From Clostridiales bacterium (GTDB lineage: Bacteria > Bacillota > Clostridia > Lachnospirales > Lachnospiraceae): a DNA stretch of 46,633 nucleotides. Shown here one piece after another: positions 9,148 to 16,660 of this stretch. Under the pieces are notes generated by a model. It was not told the DNA's origin. It searched no databases and worked only from the letters and a program-made list of their open reading frames with translations. The DNA lies in contig JAATFT010000078.1 in assembly GCA_015655075.1 (NCBI GenBank), forward strand, positions 1 to 46,633. The letters are read 5' to 3'. Each line of letters opens with the position of its first letter. The first letter of the stretch is position 1. A program made the translations under genes and the position numbers.

Positions 9148-9216
9148 ACAAATAAGTCCCTGACCCACCGCTTACGCTTGCTAAGAAACGGTGGGGTTTA
9201 GCTGTAAGGTTAAATC
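9148..9216 (-). repeat. Operon hairpin element, copy 1 (after aprB)
   Basis: Related at roughly three of four positions to the element at 11273-11339. The inner stem CCCACCG (9164-9170) with CGGTGGG (9189-9195) is perfect and the outer stem is imperfect. On the minus-strand transcript it begins 14 bases after the aprB stop. A short T-rich segment follows the stem on that strand, so it may act as a partial terminator or a 3' stabiliser. Confidence 0.6.
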
Positions 9217-9230
9217 ACTTTCTTTCACAT

Positions 9231-9548
9231 TTAATAGGAATTGGCTTTTGTCGTATCAATGGTAATAATCTTCTTTTTCCCGTCCGGCCTTGTAATATGC
9301 CAATGGAGTTCTTTGTTCTCCTCTTTCACATACATGGTTGTGCCTCCTCCTCCCATATCAGCCCCCAGATAATAAGAAATTGCCTCAAATTTACACTCCT
9401 TAAGGCAGGAGGTACAGCCCCAGCATTCCTCCGGATATTTGATATAAGTTTTATTGCTTTCTTTTTCTTTAAATAATAAAGAGCCCGGACATACTTCCCT
9501 GCAATTTCCGCATCCGGCGCACAAATCAGGATTAATTCTGATGCTCAT
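9231..9548 (-). CDS. aprB: Adenylylsulfate reductase beta subunit (two [4Fe-4S] ferredoxin)
   Basis: AprB carries electrons to the flavin of AprA for reduction of APS to sulfite and AMP. It is only 105 residues long and has two cluster motifs: CAGCGNCREVCP (residues 9-20) and CWGCTSCLKEC (43-53). After these comes a short beta segment (MYVKEENKELHWHI, then PDGKKKIITID) matching the region that follows the clusters in dissimilatory AprB. The long C-terminal tail that wraps AprA in sulfate reducers is missing. Its start overlaps the aprA end by 17 bases with GGAGG inside aprA, which suggests translational coupling. A generic ferredoxin is less likely given the fused context. Confidence 0.85.
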   Translation of the reverse strand: MSIRINPDLCAGCGNCREVCPGSLLFKEKESNKTYIKYPEECWGCTSCLKECKFEAISYYLGADMGGGGTTMYVKEENKELHWHITRPDGKKKIITIDTTKANSY

Positions 9549-11220
9549 AAGTTTGCCTCCGATCTACAAGGGGCCTTTTTATAATCCGTATTTCTCCATC
9601 CTTAAAGACCGAGTTAATATATAAAAAATAATCCTTATCATTCAGGCCCGGATAATCTAAATTTTCCTGGAAAGAATGCCATCTGGTTTCCTTCCTCGCT
9701 TCCAGATGGGCGATAACGGCCTCTGCCACTACCAGACGGTCGATTAATTCATATATTTTCATCAGGTCATAAAAATCCTCTCCATGGAGTTTATACGCCA
9801 ATTTTAAAATTTCCCGTATGCGGTTTTTCCCAACGGCAAGTTTTACTTCATTGTAGCCATAACTGCCGGAGATTCCCCCCGCATATTCATCCATTATTTT
9901 TTGCATGGCTTCTTCCAGCTGACCAACCGTGTAAATGCCGGAGGGATTTTTTAGATATCCTGTTATCTCCCGGAATTTATTTTCTTCTTCCTCACATAAA
10001 ACTTCCTGCTGTAATACAGCAGCTATATATTTCATTACTGCTTCGGCGGCGATCTCCCCTTCCGCAAGGCTGCCGGTTACATATTTCTGAGGACATCCCC
10101 CCGCCACGTCGCCTGCGGCATATAATCCTTTTATTGTAGTCTGCCTGTTTGTGTCCACCCAGTATCCGCTGCCGGTATGTCCTCCCACAATATAGGGTTC
10201 CGTTCCTTCTATTTCCACATTTTCCTCCGACGGTCCCGCTCCCCGTTCCAACCATTTTAAGGTCTGGGCCGGAGCCATATTCAGATATGCTTTTAATAAT
10301 TCCTCTTCCGCCCTCTTTCCGATTCCTTTGGTTCTTAAAAAGCAGGGGCCTCTTCCCCGTCTATTTTCCTCTACGGTGGAATATACCCGGTTGGCGGTGG
10401 TCGGCGCTCCATAGTTACGGTCATAGGTTTCTCCCGCACAGTTAATCTGAGGTGCGGATACTCCCTGCGCTATGGTTCCGGTGGGTGCTATGGTGTCCTT
10501 ACATCTTAATGCGATAAAACGCATTTCAAAGGTGGTCATTTCCGCTCCTTCCCTTATTCCCATTGCGTATCCCGCACCGGTATTAAAGGGAGGATACCAC
10601 ATTTTATGTCTGGAAAATCCGGGGTTATTGGGTTTATAAATTCCTGCCGCACCGCCGGTTGCGCAGATTACTCCTCTGGCATAAATGACATAAAAGATAT
10701 TATTTTCAATACTAAAGCCATAAGCTCCCAGAACCCGGTTATCTTTTATAATATAATCAACGATATTAACCTTATTTAATACCTGTATATTGTCATGCTT
10801 ATACACTCCGGCTGCTAAAATGGGTTTTATGTTTTCGCCGTTAATTTTAATATTCCGGTCGCCTCTTGTAACATAGTCCCCCTTCTCATCCTTTAAAATG
10901 ACTAATCCCAGCTTCTCTAAATGGCGGGTTACCCCGTTAAGACGCTCCGACATGGTAAGTACCAGATCCTCCCTGATAATGCCGTTGGCATCCCTTTTTA
11001 CATACTCAAGGTAATCCTCCGGGGTTTTCCCCTTTACAATATAGGCATTCAGGGCGTTCACCCCGGCCGCCAGACATCCGCTTCGCTTAATATTGGCTTT
11101 TTCTGCAATCATAACCTTCTTATCACTTTTTTCCCCAATGGTAATGGCGGCATAACAACCTGCAGTTCCGCCGCCAATGATCAGAATGTCCGTATACAGC
11201 TTTTCCCTTTTAATATCCAC
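9532..11220 (-). CDS. aprA: Adenylylsulfate reductase alpha subunit (FAD)
   Basis: Flavoprotein of the fumarate reductase/AprA superfamily, 562 residues. The FAD-binding motif ILIIGGGTAGCYAA is near the N-terminus. The segment MRFIALRCKDTIAPTGTI with NCAGETYD matches the AprA substrate-site region (RF..R.KD...P.G), and KYVTGSLAEGEIAAEA is the C-terminal FAD motif. This fits AprA better than fumarate reductase, as does the following aprB. Known dissimilatory AprA is about 100 residues longer. Start is a GTG at 11220 with GGGAGGA 6 bases upstream. It lies between the sulfate transporter genes and the ATP sulfurylase genes, which supports the role. Exact activity is inferred. Confidence 0.87.
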   Translation of the reverse strand: MDIKREKLYTDILIIGGGTAGCYAAITIGEKSDKKVMIAEKANIKRSGCLAAGVNALNAYIVKGKTPEDYLEYVKRDANGIIREDLVLTMSERLNGVTRHLEKLGLVILKDEKGDYVTRGDRNIKINGENIKPILAAGVYKHDNIQVLNKVNIVDYIIKDNRVLGAYGFSIENNIFYVIYARGVICATGGAAGIYKPNNPGFSRHKMWYPPFNTGAGYAMGIREGAEMTTFEMRFIALRCKDTIAPTGTIAQGVSAPQINCAGETYDRNYGAPTTANRVYSTVEENRRGRGPCFLRTKGIGKRAEEELLKAYLNMAPAQTLKWLERGAGPSEENVEIEGTEPYIVGGHTGSGYWVDTNRQTTIKGLYAAGDVAGGCPQKYVTGSLAEGEIAAEAVMKYIAAVLQQEVLCEEEENKFREITGYLKNPSGIYTVGQLEEAMQKIMDEYAGGISGSYGYNEVKLAVGKNRIREILKLAYKLHGEDFYDLMKIYELIDRLVVAEAVIAHLEARKETRWHSFQENLDYPGLNDKDYFLYINSVFKDGEIRIIKRPLVDRRQTYEHQN

Positions 11221-11272
11221 CTGTGTTCCTCCCTGTTATTCTCCCTATAGACCTGCTTAAGCTCCGATTAAA

Positions 11273-11339
11273 ACAAGTAAGTTCCAAACCCACTGCTTAC
11301 ACTTCGCTAAAAGCGGAGGACTTACTTGTAAGGTTAAAA
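11273..11339 (-). repeat. Operon hairpin element, copy 2 (between cysA and aprA)
   Basis: Perfect 10-bp arms ACAAGTAAGT (11273-11282) and ACTTACTTGT (11320-11329) enclose about 37 bases. On the minus strand the stem is followed by TTTT, like a weak intrinsic terminator. The sequence TTTAACCTTACA precedes it in both copies. Compared with 9148-9216 the loop-side sequences agree but the stem bases differ and still largely pair, which suggests conservation of structure. Confidence 0.65.
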
Positions 11340-11373
11340 TTTAAATATTCATACAGTTGAAATTTAAAATTAC

Positions 11374-12432
11374 TTATATATATACCGGCATAGGATCCAC
11401 CTTTAATTTATTTTCTACTATTTTGGTTCCCTGTTCATCAAATACATACAATCTGTGAATCAGTACGGCAATCTCCTCTCCCACTTTAAGGGGCGCCTTT
11501 TCAAGGGAACGGTAACCGGTGAGCAGGCATCCTTTCATGTCTACGGAAATCTCCCAGGAGGATCCGTGAAAGCTTACATTCTTTATAATTCCCCTATCCG
11601 TTGCCAAAGGGTTGACAAATTCTTCAATTCTGCCGATTTCAATGAATTCCGGTCTTATAATGGACTTTTTATCCTCATGTAAGTCTTTAAAACCTTTGAA
11701 TATTCCCGCGTTTTCAATTATGCTGGATTCCCCGATAAAATGTGCCACAAAGGGGGTGGAAGGCTTTTTATATATCTCCACCGGAGTTCCTTTCTGTTCC
11801 ACCGCACCCAGATTCGTTACAATAATCTCATCAGCCACATCGATTGCTTCCTCCTGATCATGGGTTACGAATATACTTGTGACACCAAGCTTATGGATCA
11901 TATTTTTTAACCAAGTACGCAGCTCTTTTCTGATCTTTGCATCAATAGCCGCAAAAGGTTCATCCAATAACAAAACGGAGGGGCCTGGCGCCAGTGCCCT
12001 TGCAAAAGCAACCCTTTGCTTCTGGCCTCCGGAAAGCTGATGGGGATATCTCTTATCCAATCCCTTAAGGCCCACTAATTCAATCAGCTCTTCCACTCTT
12101 TGTCTGATTTTTGCTTTATTTGCCTTTTTTACCTGTAATCCAAAGGCAATATTCTCATATACGGTCATATGCCGGAACAGGGCGTAATTCTGAAACACGA
12201 AACCGATGCCCCGCTCACCGGGCGCTATTTTATTCACTCTTTTCCCGTCAATAAAAATATCCCCCGAATCAGGGGCCTCAAGCCCTGCAAGCATTCTAAG
12301 AATCGTAGTCTTACCGCTTCCGCTGGGCCCTAACAGGGCCACCAGATTACCTTTTTCGATTGTAAAGCTAACCTCTTTGGAAGCTTTAAATTTTCCAAAT
12401 GTTTTATTTAAGTTATTTACCTCAATATACAT
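11374..12432 (-). CDS. cysA: Sulfate/thiosulfate ABC transporter ATP-binding protein
   Basis: ATPase that powers sulfate import with CysT, CysW and the binding lipoprotein. Walker A GPSGSGKTT, Q-loop FQNYALF, signature LSGGQKQR, Walker B LLLDEPFAAID and the switch His in FVTHDQEEA are all present in the first 230 residues. A C-terminal TOBE-type regulatory domain follows (from about IRPEFIEIG). The product is 352 residues from the ATG at 12432, which has GGGGGAAAG just upstream; an upstream in-frame ATG at 12468 overlaps cysW and is less likely. The gene starts 11 bases after cysW ends. Confidence 0.95.
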   Translation of the reverse strand: MYIEVNNLNKTFGKFKASKEVSFTIEKGNLVALLGPSGSGKTTILRMLAGLEAPDSGDIFIDGKRVNKIAPGERGIGFVFQNYALFRHMTVYENIAFGLQVKKANKAKIRQRVEELIELVGLKGLDKRYPHQLSGGQKQRVAFARALAPGPSVLLLDEPFAAIDAKIRKELRTWLKNMIHKLGVTSIFVTHDQEEAIDVADEIIVTNLGAVEQKGTPVEIYKKPSTPFVAHFIGESSIIENAGIFKGFKDLHEDKKSIIRPEFIEIGRIEEFVNPLATDRGIIKNVSFHGSSWEISVDMKGCLLTGYRSLEKAPLKVGEEIAVLIHRLYVFDEQGTKIVENKLKVDPMPVYI

Positions 12433-12443
12433 AATCTTTCCCC

Positions 12444-13274
12444 CTATCTGCTTTTTTTGGCTTTCCACTCTACAAGATTTCGCAGAATGAGAATTATAAC
12501 CGCAATCATTACCAAACAGGAGGATACTGCAAATGCCGCTGAAAACTGATATTCACTGTATAAAATCTCAATATGCAGGGGCAGCGTATTGGTCTTGCCT
12601 CTGATATGGCCCGAAACGACGGATACGGCGCCAAACTCTCCCATGGCTCTTGCAGTGCATAATATAATACCGTATAATAAACCCCATTTTATATTGGGCA
12701 GAGTAATTCTCCAAAAAATCGTAAATCCGCCGGCCCCCATACTTGCGGCGGCAGCCTCTTCATCCGTTCCCTGGGCTTCCATTAAGGGGATCAGTTCCCT
12801 TGCCACAAAAGGAAAAGTTACAAATATTGTGGCCAATATGATTCCGGGCAGGGCAAAAACAATTTTAACGTCAAACTGTTCCAGCAAACCGTAAAATAAG
12901 CCGTTTCTGCCAAAAATAAGAACAAAGATAAGACCTGCAATTACAGGAGAGATAGAAAAGGGAAGATCGATTAAGGTAATTAAAAACTGCTTGCCTTTAA
13001 ACTTAAATTTTGTAATACACCAGGCCGCCGTGATACCGAATAAAGTATTGGCAGCCACTGCCGTTATGGTGGCTAACAAGGTTAATTGCAGTGCTTTCAA
13101 GGTATAATGATCGGTAATTGCTTCTATGTAGGCACGAACCCCTTTTCCCAGGGCTTGTGTTATAATTAAGGCCAGGGGAAGAATCAGCATCGTAACTAAA
13201 AAAAGTACGCTGATTCCGATTAAGATAATTTTTATTCCTTTCGGTTCCCCGCCGTGGCTTTTATGTTTCTTCAT
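12444..13274 (-). CDS. cysW: Sulfate ABC transporter permease CysW
   Basis: Inner-membrane half of the sulfate channel, 276 residues, with about six membrane segments. The EAA loop that contacts CysA is visible as EEAAAASMGAGGFTIFWRI, and the CysW-type segment ARAMGEFGAVSVVSGHI precedes the last helices. GAGG lies 5 bases before the ATG. It pairs with CysT upstream in the same operon. The 102-base gap to cysT contains a hairpin at 13336-13355. Confidence 0.95.
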   Translation of the reverse strand: MKKHKSHGGEPKGIKIILIGISVLFLVTMLILPLALIITQALGKGVRAYIEAITDHYTLKALQLTLLATITAVAANTLFGITAAWCITKFKFKGKQFLITLIDLPFSISPVIAGLIFVLIFGRNGLFYGLLEQFDVKIVFALPGIILATIFVTFPFVARELIPLMEAQGTDEEAAAASMGAGGFTIFWRITLPNIKWGLLYGIILCTARAMGEFGAVSVVSGHIRGKTNTLPLHIEILYSEYQFSAAFAVSSCLVMIAVIILILRNLVEWKAKKSR

Positions 13275-13335
13275 ATTAACCTCAATTCCGCACCAGCTTT
13301 AATGGCTCGCTTTGCAAGACTATACGCATTTCAAT

Positions 13336-13355
13336 CCAGGCTTCCATCCGCCTGG
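13336..13355 (-). other. Intra-operon hairpin between cysT and cysW
   Basis: CCAGGC and GCCTGG form a perfect 6-bp stem with an 8-base loop, and TTTCAAT/ATTGAAA can extend it with a bulge. There is no T tail. It might affect mRNA stability; the role is unproven. Confidence 0.4.
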
Positions 13356-13376
13356 GCACATTTCATTGAAAATAGC

Positions 13377-14201
13377 TTATTCCTTTAAAAATTTATTGGT
13401 TCTTCTTCGAAGGAGGTTTAGAATCAATAACATAATAAATGATACCAACAGCATTACGATTGCTATTGCAGTTGCTCCTTCATAATCAAACTGCTCCAGT
13501 TTTGACATGATTAGTAAAGGAGCTATTTCTGTTTTCATCGGCATATTCCCCGATATAAACACGACGGACCCATATTCTCCCACACCCCTGGCAAAAGCCA
13601 GGGAAAATCCGGTTAATATAGGTGATAATAATTCGGGTAAAATAACTTTCTTAAAAATCTGACTGCGGGTAGCTCCAAGCATCAGGGAAGCCTCTTCGAT
13701 TCCCTTATCCAAATCCTCCAATACCGGCTGTACGCTTCTGGTAACAAAGGGTATTCCGATAAAAACCAAAGCAATGGTTATACCAAAAACAGTATAGGAG
13801 CCTTTCATTCCTGCCTTCGATAACTGACTGCCGATCCAGCCGTTTTCCGAATACAGGGTTGTCAGAGCAATGCCGGCAACGGATGTAGGCAGTGCAAAGG
13901 GAAGGTCAATCATACCGTCCATAATTCTTTTAAAGGGGAAATCATATCGGACTATAACCCATGCAAGCAAAACTCCGAATATTACATTTACCGAAGCTGC
14001 CAGAAATGCACTTATAAAGCTTACACCGTAGGCATGCAGCACTCTTTTGTTAAAGGCCGCATCGATAAATTCCCTTAAACCCATATCTGCGGTTTTTAAA
14101 AATACGGAGGATAACGGTATTAAAATTATAACTGACAAATATGCCAGTGTAATCCCCAATGTAAGTCTAAAACCTGGAACAACGCTGTTTTTATGGGCCA
14201 T
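13377..14201 (-). CDS. cysT: Sulfate ABC transporter permease CysT
   Basis: The second channel subunit of the sulfate importer, 274 residues with six predicted membrane helices. It has the conserved segment DLPFALPTSVAGIAL, an EAA loop (IEEASLMLGATRSQIFKKV) and the LAFARGVGEYGSVVFISGN stretch typical of CysT/CysU. AAGGTG lies 8 bases before the ATG. It sits 67 bases after the binding-protein gene and before cysW, the usual order. Confidence 0.94.
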   Translation of the reverse strand: MAHKNSVVPGFRLTLGITLAYLSVIILIPLSSVFLKTADMGLREFIDAAFNKRVLHAYGVSFISAFLAASVNVIFGVLLAWVIVRYDFPFKRIMDGMIDLPFALPTSVAGIALTTLYSENGWIGSQLSKAGMKGSYTVFGITIALVFIGIPFVTRSVQPVLEDLDKGIEEASLMLGATRSQIFKKVILPELLSPILTGFSLAFARGVGEYGSVVFISGNMPMKTEIAPLLIMSKLEQFDYEGATAIAIVMLLVSFIMLLILNLLRRRTNKFLKE

Positions 14202-14268
14202 TTTTCTTTCACCTTTTCATTCATGATTACTATAATCTGCTGCATTTTACTCTCCTGTCGTCATTTTG

Positions 14269-15390
14269 CTACTGGTTGATTTCCTCATATAGCTGGTCAA
14301 AGACACCGCCGTCCGCAAAATGGGTCTGCTGTACGTCCCGCCAGCTGCCGAATTTATCGGCTAAAGTAAACAGCTTAACTTCCTTAAATTGATCTTTATA
14401 TTTTTCAGCTACGGATTCCATTCTCGGGCGATAATAATTTTTCGCTGCAATTTCCTGTCCTTCCTCTGAGTACAGATACTGGATATATTCCTTGGCCGCT
14501 TCCTGCGTATTATGTTTCTTTGCATTCTCCGTTACCACGGCTACGGAAGGTTCCGCCAATATACTGATGGAAGGCGCAACAATCTCAAATTCCTCAGGGC
14601 CTAACTCCTCCACAGCAAGATAAGCTTCGTTTTCCCATGCAATTAACACGTCGCCGATCCCGTTTTCCACAAAGGTAGTTGTCGCTCCCCTGGCTCCTGA
14701 ATCCAGTACCTCCACATTGGAATATAATTTTTGTACAAAGTCTTTTGTCTTTTCTTCCTCCCCATTAAACTTTTCCAGGGCATATCCCCAGGCCGCCAGA
14801 TAATTCCACCTTGCTCCCCCGGAGGTCTTTGGATTTGGTGTTATAACCGATACGCCGTCCTGTATTAAATCATCCCAATCCTTGATATTCTTAGGATTGC
14901 CTTTCCTGACTAAAAAAACGATCGTAGAAGTATAAGGAGCGCTGTTGTCTTCAAATTTCGACTCCCAGTCCTCCTCCAATAAGCCGGCATCCGCAATTTC
15001 ATCAATGTCATAAGCCAGGGCCAAGGTGGCAACATCGGCTTCCAGACCTTCTATAATCGCCCTTGCCTGTGTGCCGGATCCGCCGTGGCTTTGATCTATG
15101 GTAACCTTTGTCCCCGTTTTTTCTTCATAATATTTTGCAAAGGCTTTGTTGTATTCTACATATAATTCCCTTGTGGGGTCATAAGAAACATTCAGCAAGG
15201 AGATTTTTTGGGTCTCCTGTTCCGCCTCCTGTGATGTATTTTCTGAATTATTTACCGTACTGTTATTTTTATTGGCACTGCTGTTAACACTGTTACCGTT
15301 ATTGCTGCAACCGGTTATACCCCCAATTAATAAAACAGTGATTAAGATACCGGTCAATAAGAATTTTTTCCTCACAATTAATTTCCCCAT
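14269..15390 (-). CDS. sbp: Sulfate-binding lipoprotein of the ABC transporter
   Basis: Captures sulfate outside the membrane and delivers it to CysTW. The N-terminus is a lipoprotein signal ending in GGITGC, with Cys28 as the lipidated residue, then an Asn/Ser-rich linker to about residue 62. The remainder is a type-2 periplasmic-binding fold with Sbp-family signatures: [41 protein letters not shown] and YYRPRM. Length is 373 residues. GGGAGG is 7 bases before the ATG. It is the first gene of the operon and has its own promoter (15444-15472). Thiosulfate binding cannot be excluded. Confidence 0.95.
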   Translation of the reverse strand: MGKLIVRKKFLLTGILITVLLIGGITGCSNNGNSVNSSANKNNSTVNNSENTSQEAEQETQKISLLNVSYDPTRELYVEYNKAFAKYYEEKTGTKVTIDQSHGGSGTQARAIIEGLEADVATLALAYDIDEIADAGLLEEDWESKFEDNSAPYTSTIVFLVRKGNPKNIKDWDDLIQDGVSVITPNPKTSGGARWNYLAAWGYALEKFNGEEEKTKDFVQKLYSNVEVLDSGARGATTTFVENGIGDVLIAWENEAYLAVEELGPEEFEIVAPSISILAEPSVAVVTENAKKHNTQEAAKEYIQYLYSEEGQEIAAKNYYRPRMESVAEKYKDQFKEVKLFTLADKFGSWRDVQQTHFADGGVFDQLYEEINQ

Positions 15391-15443
15391 GTTAATTCCT
15401 CCCTTTCATAGTAAATAATATAAATTCAATAATTTTCCTATTG

Positions 15444-15472
15444 ATTATAGTATGTGCCCCCTGCTTTGTCTA
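15444..15472 (-). promoter_or_regulatory. Sigma-A promoter of the sulfate operon
   Basis: On the minus strand TAGACA (15467-15472, five of six to consensus), a 17-base spacer and a perfect TATAAT (15444-15449) lie about 55 bases upstream of the sbp start codon. Confidence 0.75.
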
Positions 15473-15484
15473 CATGACAAATAT

Positions 15485-15496
15485 TAGTAATTACTA
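15485..15496. promoter_or_regulatory. Perfect 12-bp palindrome upstream of the sulfate promoter
   Basis: TAGTAATTACTA is centred about 20 bases upstream of the -35 box. On the minus strand TTTGTCAT occurs on both sides of it as a direct repeat. The position fits an activator site, for example of a LysR-type sulfur regulator, but this is inference. Confidence 0.45.
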
Positions 15497-15646
15497 TGAC
15501 AAAATTTATTTTAGTTCATAAATAACAGTAACGTATTGACTGATTACGAATAATTATTTACATATAAATCCAAATTCAGTCCTTATCCCGTAATTAAGGA
15601 ATAAGGATTTTTATACTTTTAGCGATTTATTAATAACCGAAAACAC

Positions 15647-15723
15647 AAAATAAAAAACGGATATGCAATTTTTATTAAACTCTGTGCCAAAACCAGCACA
15701 AATTTAATAGAATCACAAATCCG
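15647..15723 (-). terminator. Terminator after the BofC-like gene
   Basis: On the minus strand ACGGAT at one end pairs with ATCCGT at the other (hairpin 15657-15723). Inside, TATTAAA/TTTAATA and GTGC/GCAC pair as well, and TTTTTTATTTT follows. It closes the transcript of the 15780-16520 gene before the sulfate promoter region. The rest of 15473-15656 is AT-rich with no gene. Confidence 0.75.
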
Positions 15724-15779
15724 TATAAAGGCTTATTTAAATAAATTATAAGACGACAGGTTCAAATGACCGAATTTTT

Positions 15780-16520
15780 TTAGCTTGTGTAATTCTCTAA
15801 TAAGGCGTATAACTCATCCAGATCTTTCACAAAAATCCCGTCCTTTAGCTGCTGCTGCTCATATTCGGAAAGATTTTCCACCGATACTCCGGTATAATCA
15901 AATACCGTCTTCTGATCGCCGTAATATGCGACAATATAGCCGTTCTGCTCTTTAAGAAAATACTGATATACTATCCTATCCTCATTATATGTTTTTTTAA
16001 GAATGATATTATCCTTTGAAAAAAGAACAACTTCAAAGGATACCAGACCCTTTTGGAATTCATTTAAGGGTAAATCCTGCATATAATCATTGAGGTACTG
16101 TATTACCTCCTCACGATTTAACCCAATTAAATAACTTGGGGTGGGCAATACCTCTTCATCGGTAACGCTGGTTTTGATATCATACGTCTGCAATGTATAC
16201 TGAGTTGTGGGCAGTATGGTATCCTCTTTAGCCGTATCAACTGCAACACTGGCATCCGTTGTATTTTCCGTATTATCCTCCGCGCTCTGAGCCGATTCCT
16301 GATCTGATACTTCCCCATCCTTGCTGTTTGTTTCCTGATTGTCGCTTAATTGTAACAGCCCATTATTTTCCAATGATAAAATAAACTCCTTATTGCGTTC
16401 CACCGCATTTTCATTAAAATCTCTCAAAGCGTTTTTATAACTTAAATAATAACAGGCTGAAAACATTACCGATAATGAAAAAAAACTAATGAAAAAAACT
16501 AATGCCTTCCTGATTTTCAC
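15780..16520 (-). CDS. Membrane-anchored BofC C-terminal-like protein
   Basis: An N-terminal membrane segment (about residues 5-24) is followed by a low-complexity acidic Ser/Thr/Glu linker. The C-terminal domain contains IGLNREEVIQYLNDY and, further on, GYIVAYYGDQKTVFDYTGV ending in LYALLENYTS. That last part resembles the BofC C-terminal domain, which in B. subtilis acts in the intermembrane space to restrain activation of pro-sigma-K. A start at GTG 16520 places AAGGAG 8 bases upstream; a GTG three codons earlier overlaps the ribosome-binding site. Role in sporulation is inferred from the resemblance and from the flippase gene upstream. Confidence 0.6.
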   Translation of the reverse strand: MKIRKALVFFISFFSLSVMFSACYYLSYKNALRDFNENAVERNKEFILSLENNGLLQLSDNQETNSKDGEVSDQESAQSAEDNTENTTDASVAVDTAKEDTILPTTQYTLQTYDIKTSVTDEEVLPTPSYLIGLNREEVIQYLNDYMQDLPLNEFQKGLVSFEVVLFSKDNIILKKTYNEDRIVYQYFLKEQNGYIVAYYGDQKTVFDYTGVSVENLSEYEQQQLKDGIFVKDLDELYALLENYTS

Positions 16521-16660
16521 CAAAATCACTCCTTTTACATTAAGTATTCACTAGTTTTTCCCATTTTATTCATAGAATTTTTATTTATTGAATAAAGAAA
16601 TTGCGTCCTATTCGATAAATAAGCCACCGGCTTAACTTTCCTATACGGCCGCGCCTTTTC

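Noticed and set aside
9532..11220. AprA taken as a fumarate reductase or aspartate oxidase
   Set aside because: The substrate-site segment, the coupled two-cluster AprB and the sulfate gene context all fit APS reductase better.
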